DNA of 64,000 nucleotides, taken from contig NZ_JAHZTC010000021.1 in NCBI RefSeq assembly GCF_019599265.1, positions 1 to 64,000 on the forward strand, given 5' to 3'. The notes beneath the pieces were generated by a model. It was not told where the DNA came from. It made no database searches and saw only the letters and a list, made by a program, of their open reading frames with translations. Below, in pieces: positions 28,969-39,117 of the stretch (positions within the stretch are counted from its first letter, which is position 1; each line of letters starts with the position of its first letter). The stretch comes from Pontibacter sp. HSC-14F20. Its GTDB lineage: Bacteria > Bacteroidota > Bacteroidia > Cytophagales > Hymenobacteraceae. The translations under genes and the position numbers were made by a program.

Positions 28969-31900
28969 ATGATAGAAATTTCAAACGAGCTGCAGCTACT
29001 GCGACAGGAGTTCGAAAAAGAAAGAAAAGCACGACAGGAAGCTGAACTTACGGCTGCCAGACTGGCCAGCGAACTGCAGCAACTCCGCACCAATCAGTCA
29101 GATACATCGTCTGAGCTCGTGCAGAATATCATGCACATGGTGCCAAGCATCGTGTATATCTACGACCTCGACCAGAATAAAAGCATCTACCTGAACAATG
29201 GCATAAAGACCATTCTGGGCTATACCCAGCAGGATCTGGATGCTATGGATGGCCACTTCTTTATGTCTGTGGTACAGGATGCTGATAAGCCCCTTTTGCT
29301 GCAGCACTCTGCCGGCATGCTGAGTGCCCGGGATGGTGAAGTGCGCGAAATTACCTATAGTGTGCGGGCCAGCGATGGTTCCAATAGAATTCTGTTTTGC
29401 CGCGAGGCTGTTTTCAGACGTGATGCTGATGGCAAAGTAATTCAGATCATCGGATCGGCGGAAGACACGACCAAACTGCGACACAAGAACCAGGAACTTG
29501 CCGAGCAGAAAGAGTTCTATGAAGCTATACTGAACAATCTCCCTTCGGATGTGGCCGTTTATGACGATCAGCTGCGTTATATTTTTGTGAATCCGACAGC
29601 CGTGTCGGACCCTCACCTGCGGGAGTGGATCATCAATAAAACGAATGAAGAGTACTGTGCCTACCGCAACGTGCCGCTGCACCGCATCGAAAATCGGGGC
29701 AAGCATCTGCTTAAGGTTATGGAGGAGCGTTGCCAAGTTTCTTTTGAAGAAAAGCTGGTTGACAAGCAGGGCAATGCCAGCTACCATATCCGTAAACTAA
29801 ATCCTGTCCTGAATGAGCAGGGCGAAGTAAGGCTCGTTATCGGGCATGGGCTCAACATTACCGATCTGCACAACGCCCAGCAAGAGATCAAGAACAGTGA
29901 AGCCAAGATCCGGGCTATACTTGACGCTATACCTGACCTCATGTTTATCGTCGACAAAAATGGGATATACCTGGAAATGCATAACGAACATTCGCAGCAC
30001 AGCGTAATGCACTCGTCCGAGGTAATCGGTAAGTCGCTTTTTGACCTGCTCCCTGCATCTCTCAGCCAGAAAACCTTTGACCTGATACAGGAAGTGCTTG
30101 CAACCGGACAGCTGCATTCCGTTGACTACGAACTGAACGACCGCTACTATGAAGGGCGTATCGTAAAGCATATTGAAGAACAGGTGCTCACCATTGTGCG
30201 CGATGTGACGGATGAGCGAAAGGCCGCTATCGAAGTAAAAGAGAAAAATGACTTCATCCGGCTCGTGCTCGACACTAGCCCTACCCTGATTTATGTAAAG
30301 GACGCTGCAGGAAACTATAAACTCGTGAACCATGAATGCGCTGCGTTTTTTGGTTTGGAGCCAGCAGATCTTCTGAATCAGAATACCCACAATTTACATA
30401 ATGTGCCACAAGAGGTGCAGCACTACAGCCGCGTCGATCAAATTGTGATTGAGTCAGGTCAGGAACTGCGTGTACAAGACAGCTATACCTTGCCGGACGG
30501 TCGTGTAGAATGGTTCAACACCATCAAAAAGCCGCTCACCACAAAAGATGGAGAAGTGCAAGTGCTGGGTATATCCACGAACATCACGGAGCAATACAAC
30601 GCCAATAAGCGATTGGAGGAAAGTGAAGAACTGCATAGACTGCTGTCCGAAAATTCTCGTGACCTGGTGTGTCTGCACGATGCGGACGGCAACTACCTCT
30701 ATGTATCAAATGCCGTGGAAGACTTGCTAGGCTACAAGCCTGCTGAGTTGATTGGTGTTTCGGCCTATTCCATTACACACCCGGATGATGTACATAAAGT
30801 GCACAACATGGGGCACCAGGTTGCATTTAAGCACAAGCACAACATCACTGTGCAGCACCGAAAAATGCATCGCGCTGGTTATTATATCTGGGTTGAAACC
30901 AGCATTAAGCCGATCACAGACGAAGCTGGAAATGTGATCAAGATTCAATCCTCTTCCCGTGATATAACGGAACGTCGCCTGGCAGAAGAAGCGCTAAAGA
31001 AGGGTGAGAAAAAATACCGCGACCTGATCAAGTATAGCCAGGCCTACCTGTGTACGCACGACATGCAGGGTGTTATCCTGTCTGTTAATCCGTTCCTGGT
31101 CGAGATGCTGGGATATACAGAAGAGGAGATCATTGGCAAGGAGTTAAAACAATTCTTCCCACTCCTCCACCGCCAGCACTTCCCGGATTATCTGAAGCAA
31201 TTTGAAGAAAGTACCGTGGCCAAAGGTATCCTCTGCGTGCTGCGCAAAGACAAAGAAGAGCGCTTCCTCAATTACCAGAATTACAAAGTAAGTGAAGACG
31301 GACAGGAGCCTTATGTGATCGGTATAGCGCACGATGTGACCGACCGGATCCAGACTGAACGCGAGCTTAAAAATGCGAAGGAAGCAGCAGAAGAATCGGC
31401 GCGTGTGAAAGAGAATTTCCTGGCTAATATGAGTCACGAGATCAGGACACCGCTCAATGGTATACTAGGTATGAGTGGTCTTCTGAGTAAAACCCAATTG
31501 GACGAAACACAGCTCAATTACCTGAAGATCATTAACCGTTCGGCCGATAACCTGCTGGTTGTTATCAATGATATTCTGGATGTAGCAAAGATCGAAGCCG
31601 GTAAACTGGAACTCGAGTCTATACCTTTCCGGATTGAAGAGACGGTGCAGGCAGCTTATCAGACTTTAAAGTACAAGGCTGAAGAAAAGGATATTGCGCT
31701 GCTGCTTGGTAAGCTGGACCTGCCTCATACCTTGCTGCAGGGAGACCCTTACCGATTGAACCAGATCCTGCTCAATCTCCTCAACAATGCCATTAAGTTT
31801 ACGGAGGAAGGAAGCGTTACCTTACATGCCAAAACATTAGAAGAAACATCTTCCACCCTGACCATCGAATTTTCAGTAGTCGATACAGGTATAGGCGTAC

Positions 31901-32922
31901 CGTCCGATAAGAAGGATTTAATTTTCGAAGGGTTCACGCAGGCCTACTCCAGCATTACGCGGAAATACGGCGGCACAGGACTGGGACTCAGCATCTGTAA
32001 AAACCTGGTAGAGCGCCAGGGTGGCGATATCTGGGTCGAAGATAACCCGCAGGGCGGCAGTGTTTTCCACTTTATGATCACTTACCCTAAAAGTGATCTG
32101 GAAAAATTGCCTGAAAATGAGGCAGTCAATATTGACTACAGCAGTCTGGGGGCCATACAGGTATTGCTGGCAGAGGATAATGAAGTCAATATTTTCCTGG
32201 CGCAGGCTATTATGGAAGATTGGGGCTTTCAGTTAGACGTTGCCGTTAATGGCCTCGAAGCAGTAGAAATGGTGCAGCGTTCTGATTACGATATCATCCT
32301 GATGGACATTCAGATGCCTGAATTAAGTGGAATTGATGCTACACTGCAGATCAGGGCCATGAGTGACAAGCGAAAAGCAGGTATACCTATTATTGCGGTG
32401 ACGGCCAATGCGCTGAAAGGAGATGCCGAAAAGTACCTGAGCGCAGGTATGAATGATTACTTGTCCAAGCCGTTCGAAGCAGAGTTATTGTATACCAAAA
32501 TTGCAAGCCTGGTACCCGGGAAGCGATGTAATGACGAGGTCAGTGACACGGAAATAGCATTGGAAGAAGAGGAAATCGCCGGACCACTTTATAGCATGGA
32601 GGTCATTCAGAAAATGTCGCATAACAATGAGGCATTTATGAATCGGGCCCGCCAACTCTTCGCCGATACAATACCTGTTACGGTGCGGGACATGCAAAAA
32701 GCCCTGGAACAGGAAGACTGGAAAACAGTAAGTGCGTTGGCACATAAAGTGAAGTCCACGATTGACACCATGAAAATCGAGTCTTTAAAAGAAGCCGTGC
32801 GCTTTGTTGAGGCAAATGCGAAGCTGGAAGCTAATCTGCCAGAAGTTCGTGCAGGAGTTAATAAAATCAGGCGTGTCCTTTTGCGGGTAGTGGACCAGAT
32901 CTCTGCGGAAATCAGTTTGTAA
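28969..32922 (+). CDS. Hybrid histidine kinase with six PAS domains, receiver and Hpt
   Basis: A 1317-aa soluble phosphorelay protein. After an N-terminal coiled coil come six consecutive PAS domains (about residues 40-165, 180-300, 310-410, 430-540, 555-675 and 690-805, judged by the recurring DITER/DVTDR ends). A HisKA domain follows with H823 in MSHEIRTPLNGIL, then HATPase_c (TGIGVPSDKK, GTGLGLSI), a receiver domain with D1113 in LMDIQMPE, and an Hpt domain with H1259 in ALAHKVKST. This allows a complete internal His-Asp-His relay. ATG 28969 is preferred to TTG 28921. A strong terminator follows; no dedicated regulator is adjacent beyond the sigma-54 regulator 2 kb upstream. Confidence 0.93.
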   Translation: MIEISNELQLLRQEFEKERKARQEAELTAARLASELQQLRTNQSDTSSELVQNIMHMVPSIVYIYDLDQNKSIYLNNGIKTILGYTQQDLDAMDGHFFMSVVQDADKPLLLQHSAGMLSARDGEVREITYSVRASDGSNRILFCREAVFRRDADGKVIQIIGSAEDTTKLRHKNQELAEQKEFYEAILNNLPSDVAVYDDQLRYIFVNPTAVSDPHLREWIINKTNEEYCAYRNVPLHRIENRGKHLLKVMEERCQVSFEEKLVDKQGNASYHIRKLNPVLNEQGEVRLVIGHGLNITDLHNAQQEIKNSEAKIRAILDAIPDLMFIVDKNGIYLEMHNEHSQHSVMHSSEVIGKSLFDLLPASLSQKTFDLIQEVLATGQLHSVDYELNDRYYEGRIVKHIEEQVLTIVRDVTDERKAAIEVKEKNDFIRLVLDTSPTLIYVKDAAGNYKLVNHECAAFFGLEPADLLNQNTHNLHNVPQEVQHYSRVDQIVIESGQELRVQDSYTLPDGRVEWFNTIKKPLTTKDGEVQVLGISTNITEQYNANKRLEESEELHRLLSENSRDLVCLHDADGNYLYVSNAVEDLLGYKPAELIGVSAYSITHPDDVHKVHNMGHQVAFKHKHNITVQHRKMHRAGYYIWVETSIKPITDEAGNVIKIQSSSRDITERRLAEEALKKGEKKYRDLIKYSQAYLCTHDMQGVILSVNPFLVEMLGYTEEEIIGKELKQFFPLLHRQHFPDYLKQFEESTVAKGILCVLRKDKEERFLNYQNYKVSEDGQEPYVIGIAHDVTDRIQTERELKNAKEAAEESARVKENFLANMSHEIRTPLNGILGMSGLLSKTQLDETQLNYLKIINRSADNLLVVINDILDVAKIEAGKLELESIPFRIEETVQAAYQTLKYKAEEKDIALLLGKLDLPHTLLQGDPYRLNQILLNLLNNAIKFTEEGSVTLHAKTLEETSSTLTIEFSVVDTGIGVPSDKKDLIFEGFTQAYSSITRKYGGTGLGLSICKNLVERQGGDIWVEDNPQGGSVFHFMITYPKSDLEKLPENEAVNIDYSSLGAIQVLLAEDNEVNIFLAQAIMEDWGFQLDVAVNGLEAVEMVQRSDYDIILMDIQMPELSGIDATLQIRAMSDKRKAGIPIIAVTANALKGDAEKYLSAGMNDYLSKPFEAELLYTKIASLVPGKRCNDEVSDTEIALEEEEIAGPLYSMEVIQKMSHNNEAFMNRARQLFADTIPVTVRDMQKALEQEDWKTVSALAHKVKSTIDTMKIESLKEAVRFVEANAKLEANLPEVRAGVNKIRRVLLRVVDQISAEISL

Positions 32923-32946
32923 TTAAGTATTAGGAATAGTATCATT

Positions 32947-32990
32947 GCCTGCCCTGCTCGCGTTAAGTTTTAGCAGGGCAGGCTTTTTTT
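32947..32990 (+). terminator. Terminator of the hybrid-kinase gene
   Basis: GCCTGCCCTGCT (32947-32958) pairs perfectly with AGCAGGGCAGGC (32972-32983), then seven Ts (32984-32990). Textbook intrinsic terminator 25 bp past the stop codon. Confidence 0.92.
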
Positions 32991-33038
32991 GTAAAGTTTT
33001 GCCCGTAACAAACGTAAGCCCACCTGAAAGCTGTACCT

Positions 33039-34220
33039 ATGTCATCTATGTCCTTTAGCTCCTCCCCCATTTCTATACCTGATCTGAAAGAGATTGTAAC
33101 GCTGCGGCACCATCTGCACCAGCACCCTGAACTTTCCGGACTCGAGTATGAAACAAGCCACACGCTTCAGAACTTTCTGCAGCGTTATCAACCTGATGAA
33201 ATAGTTTCAGAGCTAGGCGACACTGGCTTCGCAGCTATCTTCCATGGAAAAAAGCCGGATGCCGGGCCTACCGTGCTGTTTCGGGCAGAACTGGACGCGC
33301 TTCCGATACTGGAGAAAAACGAGCTTACCTATACTTCCATACAAAAAGGTGTCAGCCATAAGTGCGGGCACGATGGGCACATGGCCACGTTAGTCGGACT
33401 AGCCAGCATGCTGCATCAGCAACCCCTGTCAAAGGGGCGCGTGGTTTTGCTGTTTCAACCGGCAGAGGAAACCGGCGCCGGCGCCTGGGCAGTACTCCAT
33501 ACGCCCGCTTTCCAGAAAATTGCGCCGGATTATGTATTTGCGCTCCACAATTTACCCCCTTTACCGATGGGGCACGTGCTTGTGCGTTCCGACGCATTTG
33601 CTGCAGCGTCAGTGGGACTCAAAATACAGTTGTACGGAAAGGAATCACATGCTGCGGAGCCTGAGAACGGTCAGAACCCTGGAGAAGGTATGAGTGAGTT
33701 GATACAAGCCTTTACCATATTGGCACGTGACCAGCACCACTTTCAGGACCTGACGCTGCTTACCGTTGTACATGCCCGTTTGGGTGACGTTGCTTTTGGC
33801 ACCAATCCGGGTTTTGCGACGGTAATGGCTACGCTGCGTGCTTTTGAGCAGGACGACCTGAATAAACTGAAGTCTCTTGCAATAGAGGCTGTTAAGTTGG
33901 TTTCGCACAAGTATAACTTAAAGTACAATTCCGAGTGGGTTGAAGAATTTCCCGCTACCAAAAACAGCGCTGAAGCAACGGCATTGGTAAAACAGGCTGC
34001 CCTAGATCTGAACATGGATGTGATTCGGGCGGTTAAGCCGGTACGCTGGTCCGAGGACTTTGGCCACTTCACCAACCTATATAAAGGCGCCTATTTTGGC
34101 CTAGGATCCGGGCCGAACCGACCGCAGTTGCACCACGCCGACTACGACTTTCCCGATGAACTTATACCTGTGGGAGCCTCCCTGTTTTACCGCATCGCGG
34201 AATCTGTTACAAACCCCTAG
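33039..34220 (+). CDS. M20-family amidohydrolase/metallopeptidase
   Basis: This 393-aa protein is an M20D-type amidohydrolase (like hippurate hydrolase or N-acetyl-amino-acid deacetylases). Metal-binding landmarks are visible: RHHLHQHPELSGLE near the N-terminus, RAELDALP, KCGHDGHMATL, and QPAEETGAGAWAV. The dimerisation lid sits in the middle. It likely removes an acyl group from an amino-acid derivative; the substrate is unknown. The alanine racemase gene follows 8 bp behind on the same strand, so the two are probably one transcript. Confidence 0.9.
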   Translation: MSSMSFSSSPISIPDLKEIVTLRHHLHQHPELSGLEYETSHTLQNFLQRYQPDEIVSELGDTGFAAIFHGKKPDAGPTVLFRAELDALPILEKNELTYTSIQKGVSHKCGHDGHMATLVGLASMLHQQPLSKGRVVLLFQPAEETGAGAWAVLHTPAFQKIAPDYVFALHNLPPLPMGHVLVRSDAFAAASVGLKIQLYGKESHAAEPENGQNPGEGMSELIQAFTILARDQHHFQDLTLLTVVHARLGDVAFGTNPGFATVMATLRAFEQDDLNKLKSLAIEAVKLVSHKYNLKYNSEWVEEFPATKNSAEATALVKQAALDLNMDVIRAVKPVRWSEDFGHFTNLYKGAYFGLGSGPNRPQLHHADYDFPDELIPVGASLFYRIAESVTNP

Positions 34221-34228
34221 ACTCTTTC

Positions 34229-35380
34229 ATGTTCCATAGCTCTTATATCGAAATAAGCCGCTCAGCCTTAGCGCATAATATAACCTTTCTTAAAGCGCAA
34301 TTAAGTCCGGGTACGCGCTTTTCTTCGGTTATCAAAGGGAATGCTTACGGGCATGGTATTGAGGAGTTTGGACAGCTGGCCTATACCTGTGGGGTCGATC
34401 ATTTCTCTGTTTTCAGCGCCGATGAAGCCGATCGTCTGCACCGGGTTCTACCACAGGATGCTACCATCATGATCATGGGCTATATTGATGATGCGGAACT
34501 GACTTGGGCCATTGCAAACGACATTGAATTCTATGTTTTCTCGCTTGACAGGCTGGAAGCAGCAGCAAAGGCAGCAAAATCGTTACGAAAGCCTGCCCGG
34601 ATACACCTCGACCTGGAGACCGGGATGAACCGTATAGGACTAGGCACCAACGAATTACCGCATGCTGCAGATATTATCATCAAAGAGCCTCAAGCATTTG
34701 AGGTCGTAGGTATATCTACACATTTTGCGGGTGCCGAGAGCAGCGAAAACGAGGATCGGGTGACAGGCCAGCTAAACCGGTTTCATTTGGCTGTGCGCTC
34801 GCTCAGGCATAAAGGACTTAGCATTCAATCGCTGCACACAGCCTGTTCTGCAGCCATGATGGCTTACCCCGAAACGCACTTGGATATGGTGCGGGTGGGG
34901 ATCATGCAGTATGGGTTCTGGTCAAGTCCGGAAATCTACCAGCGTTACATGGGCATCAGCACCGACCGTACGGATCCTCTAAGGCGGCTTATTAACTGGA
35001 AGAGTCACGTGATGAGCCTAAAGTCCGTGCCGGTTGGTGAGTTTATTGGGTATGGTCAAAGTTTTCAGGCGAGTAGTGACATGCTGATTGCCGCTATACC
35101 TGTGGGGTACGCCTGGGGGTTCAGCCGCAGCCTCAGCAACCAGGGCCAGGTTCTGATCCGATCATACAGAGCACCGGTGGTGGGTATTGTTAATATGAAT
35201 GTACTGATGGTCGATGTGACAGGTATACCGAATGTGGCCCTCAAAGACGAAGTGGTGCTCCTTGGCAAACAAGGCAACGAACACATAACGGTAGCCTCAT
35301 TCGCCGAACTCAGTACCCAGCTCAACTACGAGTTGCTGACAAGACTCCCCTTGAATATACCCCGCATTGTTATTGATTAG
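34229..35380 (+). CDS. alr: Alanine racemase
   Basis: A 383-aa fold-III PLP racemase that supplies D-alanine for peptidoglycan. The Schiff-base lysine is K36 in SVIKGNAYGHG. The second catalytic tyrosine lies in VGYAWGFSRSL near residue 290. Unlike many Bacteroidota, where alr is fused behind murF, this is a stand-alone enzyme. A paralogue may exist elsewhere. Its 3' end overlaps the converging channel gene by 11 bp. Confidence 0.9.
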   Translation: MFHSSYIEISRSALAHNITFLKAQLSPGTRFSSVIKGNAYGHGIEEFGQLAYTCGVDHFSVFSADEADRLHRVLPQDATIMIMGYIDDAELTWAIANDIEFYVFSLDRLEAAAKAAKSLRKPARIHLDLETGMNRIGLGTNELPHAADIIIKEPQAFEVVGISTHFAGAESSENEDRVTGQLNRFHLAVRSLRHKGLSIQSLHTACSAAMMAYPETHLDMVRVGIMQYGFWSSPEIYQRYMGISTDRTDPLRRLINWKSHVMSLKSVPVGEFIGYGQSFQASSDMLIAAIPVGYAWGFSRSLSNQGQVLIRSYRAPVVGIVNMNVLMVDVTGIPNVALKDEVVLLGKQGNEHITVASFAELSTQLNYELLTRLPLNIPRIVID

Positions 35381-36218
35381 GCACTGTTGTCTCCTCCTTT
35401 GCATGCAATTCGTAGCCGCAGTTATCGCAGTATTTGGCGTCAGAGCTGTGCCCTTCCTTGTGGCAATTTGGGCAGACTCTTGACGTGGAATCCAGCTTGT
35501 CAGCCCTTGACAGCTCTACTGAGACTATACCTGTGGGCACAGCGATAATGCCATAGCCCATGATCATCAGGCAACTTGCCAGAAGTTGCCCCAGGGGCGT
35601 AACCGGTGTTATATCGCCAAACCCTACAGTCGTGAGCGTTACAATGGCCCAGTAAATACTCATGGGAATGCTGGTATACCCGCTTTGTCTGCCTTCAATG
35701 ACATACATCAAAGCACCCACTACGATCACCATCATCAACACAACACCCAAAAATACAGTGATCTTGGTTAAGCTGGCACGCAGTGCTTTGGACAGAACTT
35801 GTCCTTCATTAACAAATCTGGTGAGGCGGAATATCCGGGCAATACGAAGTAAGCGAAAAACCCGGATCACCAGCAGGTATTGAGAACCTAGTACGAACAG
35901 GCTCAGGTAAGTAGGAATAATGGCCAGAAAGTCTATTATCCCGAAAAAAGAGAAGATATACCTGAGAGGCTTTTGCGAACTGTAGATGCGAATAAAATAT
36001 TCAATTGTAAAAAGAATTGTGAAAGACCACTCAAGTGCCTGAAATATGTGCAGGTAGTCCCTTCTCAAAGAAACAACACTCTCCAGGGAAACCACAACTA
36101 CACTGGCCACAATCATGGTCAGCAGGATGATGTCAAAGGTCTTGCCCGAAGGTGTTTCAGCTTCGAAAATGATACTGTGAAGCTTCCGTTTCATAGAGCC
36201 ACTTTTATGTCTTGCCAT
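35370..36218 (-). CDS. Voltage-gated-type potassium channel with C-terminal zinc ribbon
   Basis: A 282-aa ion channel of the 6-TM Kv type. It has an S4-like segment with spaced arginines (119-132), a pore helix and the selectivity filter TVGFGD (197-202). The cytoplasmic tail ends in a four-cysteine zinc ribbon (C249, C252, C264, C267). It should be a potassium-selective channel in the inner membrane. The zinc ribbon could assist assembly or sensing, which is inference. It is the last gene of a probable operon with DUF389 (8-bp gap) and DUF2254 membrane proteins. Confidence 0.9.
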   Translation of the reverse strand: MARHKSGSMKRKLHSIIFEAETPSGKTFDIILLTMIVASVVVVSLESVVSLRRDYLHIFQALEWSFTILFTIEYFIRIYSSQKPLRYIFSFFGIIDFLAIIPTYLSLFVLGSQYLLVIRVFRLLRIARIFRLTRFVNEGQVLSKALRASLTKITVFLGVVLMMVIVVGALMYVIEGRQSGYTSIPMSIYWAIVTLTTVGFGDITPVTPLGQLLASCLMIMGYGIIAVPTGIVSVELSRADKLDSTSRVCPNCHKEGHSSDAKYCDNCGYELHAKEETTVPNQ

Positions 36219-36226
36219 ACTGCACT

Positions 36227-37621
36227 TTATAAGGTAGAGGAAACTCTCACAGAATCGCGGCGGAAGCGGTTGGCCATATACTGTTGTATACGCTGTTCAT
36301 ATTCAGTTACCTTAGCCGGGTCTACAAATACGGCACCGGTACTTTTGGCCGGATTGGCAGCCTGTGGTTTTTTCCAGCCGATCATCACCAGCATAACTGT
36401 GTCTAGCTTTGCTTTATTTTCGGCAATCGATACGATCTCTCCCACCTCTACTCTTTCTATTTCAGGGAAGATCAGCTTGAGTTCACGGCTGGCACTGACT
36501 GGCGTAAAGGAGTTGGCAAGCCGCATGAGACTGTCGGTCCGTTGACTCTGCATCTTCTGAATCTCGATCGTTCTTAAAAAGTCCTGCGTCAGGTTATTGG
36601 TAATGTCAGACGCCATACGACGCACATCCTCTGCTGACACATCGAGCTGCACCAGCTTTACCTGATGATTTGAGAGTGAATTGCTGGCTAACAAGGTGTT
36701 GTAATGGGTGATAAGTGTATCGGGCACGGGGTTGCCAACGCTGTAAATCTTGATGGTGTTGAGAGAGTCTGTGTCATTTACTTCCCATTTTATAATTTCA
36801 TTGTTTCGGCTGGCGAAGTCGCGCACGATCAGGTTCTCAATTTTCTTTTTAGTCTGTACGTTTTTATAGATGTTGTAGAGAAAGTAGGCGCTCGGCGACA
36901 CCACAATGAAAAGCACCACCGCCATAATGCGCGCCACGCGGAGTTCCGTGGCTTTATCGACGTAGTGCTTGGTGTCAAACTTGAGGTACTTCACGATCAG
37001 GAAAGTTGCCAGGCTGATAAAGACGGCGTTGATGAAAAACAGGTAGAAGCCTCCGAAAAAGAAGTCAAAACGCCCCAGCGCAAGCCCGTAACCCGCTGTA
37101 CACAGCGGTGGCATCAGCGCGGTGGCAATGGCCACACCAGGTATAGCGTTCGATTTATCGGACCTCGAGATAGAGACGATACCTGCCACACCGCCAAAGA
37201 AAGCCACCATCACATCGAGCAAGGTTGGTTTGGTACGGGCCAGCAGTTCATTTGTAGGCTCGCCCAGGGGTGTAATCATAAAGTAAAAGGTGCTCACAAT
37301 TAGACCGGCAGCAGCTGCAATGGACAGGTTCTTGACTGATGCCCAAAGCATTTCGCGGTCGTTGATTCCCACCGCTAAGCCTAATCCCAGGATGGGCGAC
37401 ATAAGCGGTGAGATAAGCATGGCCCCAATAATGACAGCGCCAGAGCCGGTGTCCAAACCGATAGAGGCCAGCATGGCAGAGCAGATCAGCATCCAGGTGT
37501 TGTTGCCGCGCACCGGTATTTTATCGTAAATTTCACGAATAGTGCCTGGCTCATCGGTCTCGTGAACAATATTGAGCACACTGTCCAGGGCTTTCTTAAT
37601 CGAATCAAAAATCATAAACAA
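36227..37621 (-). CDS. DUF389-family membrane protein
   Basis: A 464-aa protein of the DUF389/TIGR00341 family. The N-terminal half carries the conserved membrane block (SAMLASIGLDTGSGAVIIGAMLISPLMSPILGLGL and GVAIATALMPPLCTAGYGLA). The C-terminal half is a soluble domain after about residue 265. Function is not established in any member I know of; a transport or channel role is plausible. It lies between the potassium channel (8 bp) and DUF2254 (48 bp) genes on the same strand. ATG 37621 or ATG 37615 may be the start. Confidence 0.88.
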   Translation of the reverse strand: MFMIFDSIKKALDSVLNIVHETDEPGTIREIYDKIPVRGNNTWMLICSAMLASIGLDTGSGAVIIGAMLISPLMSPILGLGLAVGINDREMLWASVKNLSIAAAAGLIVSTFYFMITPLGEPTNELLARTKPTLLDVMVAFFGGVAGIVSISRSDKSNAIPGVAIATALMPPLCTAGYGLALGRFDFFFGGFYLFFINAVFISLATFLIVKYLKFDTKHYVDKATELRVARIMAVVLFIVVSPSAYFLYNIYKNVQTKKKIENLIVRDFASRNNEIIKWEVNDTDSLNTIKIYSVGNPVPDTLITHYNTLLASNSLSNHQVKLVQLDVSAEDVRRMASDITNNLTQDFLRTIEIQKMQSQRTDSLMRLANSFTPVSASRELKLIFPEIERVEVGEIVSIAENKAKLDTVMLVMIGWKKPQAANPAKSTGAVFVDPAKVTEYEQRIQQYMANRFRRDSVRVSSTL

Positions 37622-37669
37622 GAATTAGCAATTCCTGTAAAAATAACTTTTTCATACCTAAGTCCCCAA

Positions 37670-39004
37670 TTAATTGCTGAGCATAGGCAGTGTTTGGGGC
37701 AGCATGCAGGTTTCGTTCAGGGCTTTAATCATATCGTTTATCTTTCCCCGATCTCCTGCATTATGGACGGTTTCATCCGCATCTGCTATGATCAGCTTTG
37801 ATTCTGAAGTAATTGGCTCCAATCTTTTGGGATGTGACTTTGCTGCCAGGCATAGGTTTTTGAGCAGGTTTAACAGGCGCAGCAAAATAACGGGATCCTC
37901 CCTGCCATATACCCTAATTGGCCCTAAACACAGGCTGAGCAATTCTGAAAAGCTAACTTCGTCCAGACGCAGACGCAGCACATTTTCCTTGTCATGAAAT
38001 ATTTTCTCGTCGGTGAGCCGCATCCGGACAATTAAAAGATCAGTCAGATAATCTATTGCTTTTATGGCGGTGCCGGGGTCGTTAATGCTGGGACTAAGTG
38101 CCTTCACCGCACTTTCAGTGATTTGCTTAAATCCATAGAGGTAATTTATCTCCGCCATTTCTTCCTGATAGTAACTCACCTGGGTGTTAAGCTCATCGCA
38201 AAAAGCCTCCTTATCTTTTAATTGCCCTGCTACCTTGGCAAAGGGCAGGCCTTTAATCACGAAATGGCCGAGTGGCTGCAAAAACTCCAGCACCACATCA
38301 TGCTCCCTGCAAAGTTCGACGACAGCGTTTTTGTTTACTTTTTGCAGGTAACCGCTTTTGCTGCTGTCGAGTAGTTGCCAGTTGCCGGTTTCAAAAATGG
38401 CCGGTAGCTCTTTTCCTTCGTCCTGCTTCAGTTCTTTGCGCAGCTTGTTCAGTGTCAGTTTATAGATATCCTCTAGGATGCTGCCAATTTGGATAGCAGT
38501 TGAAATGGAATGAATAAAATACACAAAAAAGGCCAGGCAAAGGATGGTGAAGCACATCGCCATGAACACAGCCAGCCCTGGCAGGTCGGTGTCATAGTGT
38601 TCTGAGCGCACATTCACCATCACCACCAAGGTATAGATCAAGGTTCCCAGGAATAAGCCCAGCACTTTCTGGTTTGACTTAGAAGTTATGAGACCCGGAA
38701 TTACCCGGGGCGAGAAGTTTGCGCTGGCCTGGTTGAGCACCAGCATCACCATTGTAAAACTGAAAACGATCAAGGAGAAAACGCCTGTTGCAATCGAGCT
38801 AAGGATCATGTTGGCAGTTTCGCCATGACTGATGATGAAAAAAGGAAGTTTGTCTTCGAGTGCTTTACTGATGCCCCTGGTCTCGAAATAGATCATTACA
38901 ACCGCAATTCCGAAAAAGAGCAGAGAAATCAATGTCGGATAAAAGCCTATGCTGGTATAGACGAACTGAATAACAAGCTTCAGCCGGCTTATGATTCTCT
39001 TCAT
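37670..39004 (-). CDS. DUF2254-family membrane protein
   Basis: A 444-aa protein of the DUF2254 type: four N-terminal transmembrane segments (to about residue 185), including FSFTMVMLVLNQASANFSPRVI, then a long cytoplasmic domain with ALSPSINDPGTAIKAIDYL. Function is unknown. It heads a three-gene set with DUF389 and the potassium channel, all membrane proteins, which hints at a shared role in ion or osmotic balance (inference). No promoter was recognised. Confidence 0.88.
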   Translation of the reverse strand: MKRIISRLKLVIQFVYTSIGFYPTLISLLFFGIAVVMIYFETRGISKALEDKLPFFIISHGETANMILSSIATGVFSLIVFSFTMVMLVLNQASANFSPRVIPGLITSKSNQKVLGLFLGTLIYTLVVMVNVRSEHYDTDLPGLAVFMAMCFTILCLAFFVYFIHSISTAIQIGSILEDIYKLTLNKLRKELKQDEGKELPAIFETGNWQLLDSSKSGYLQKVNKNAVVELCREHDVVLEFLQPLGHFVIKGLPFAKVAGQLKDKEAFCDELNTQVSYYQEEMAEINYLYGFKQITESAVKALSPSINDPGTAIKAIDYLTDLLIVRMRLTDEKIFHDKENVLRLRLDEVSFSELLSLCLGPIRVYGREDPVILLRLLNLLKNLCLAAKSHPKRLEPITSESKLIIADADETVHNAGDRGKINDMIKALNETCMLPQTLPMLSN

Positions 39005-39061
39005 AAAATTGGGGCGTGATCAAACTGTTTCTGTTTACTGGCAGCTTCGGGTATAGGTTGT

Positions 39062-39096
39062 AAAAACAAAAAGCCGGTAGCTATGGGCTACCGGCT
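39062..39096 (-). terminator. Terminator behind the usp operon
   Basis: AGCCGGTAGC (39072-39081) pairs perfectly with GCTACCGGCT (39087-39096). An A-rich run (39062-39071) on the left gives a T-run for minus-strand transcription. It lies 22 bp past the stop of the cyclic-nucleotide-binding-domain gene. Confidence 0.85.
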
Positions 39097-39117
39097 CCTG
39101 ATCATAAACTGGTTGAA

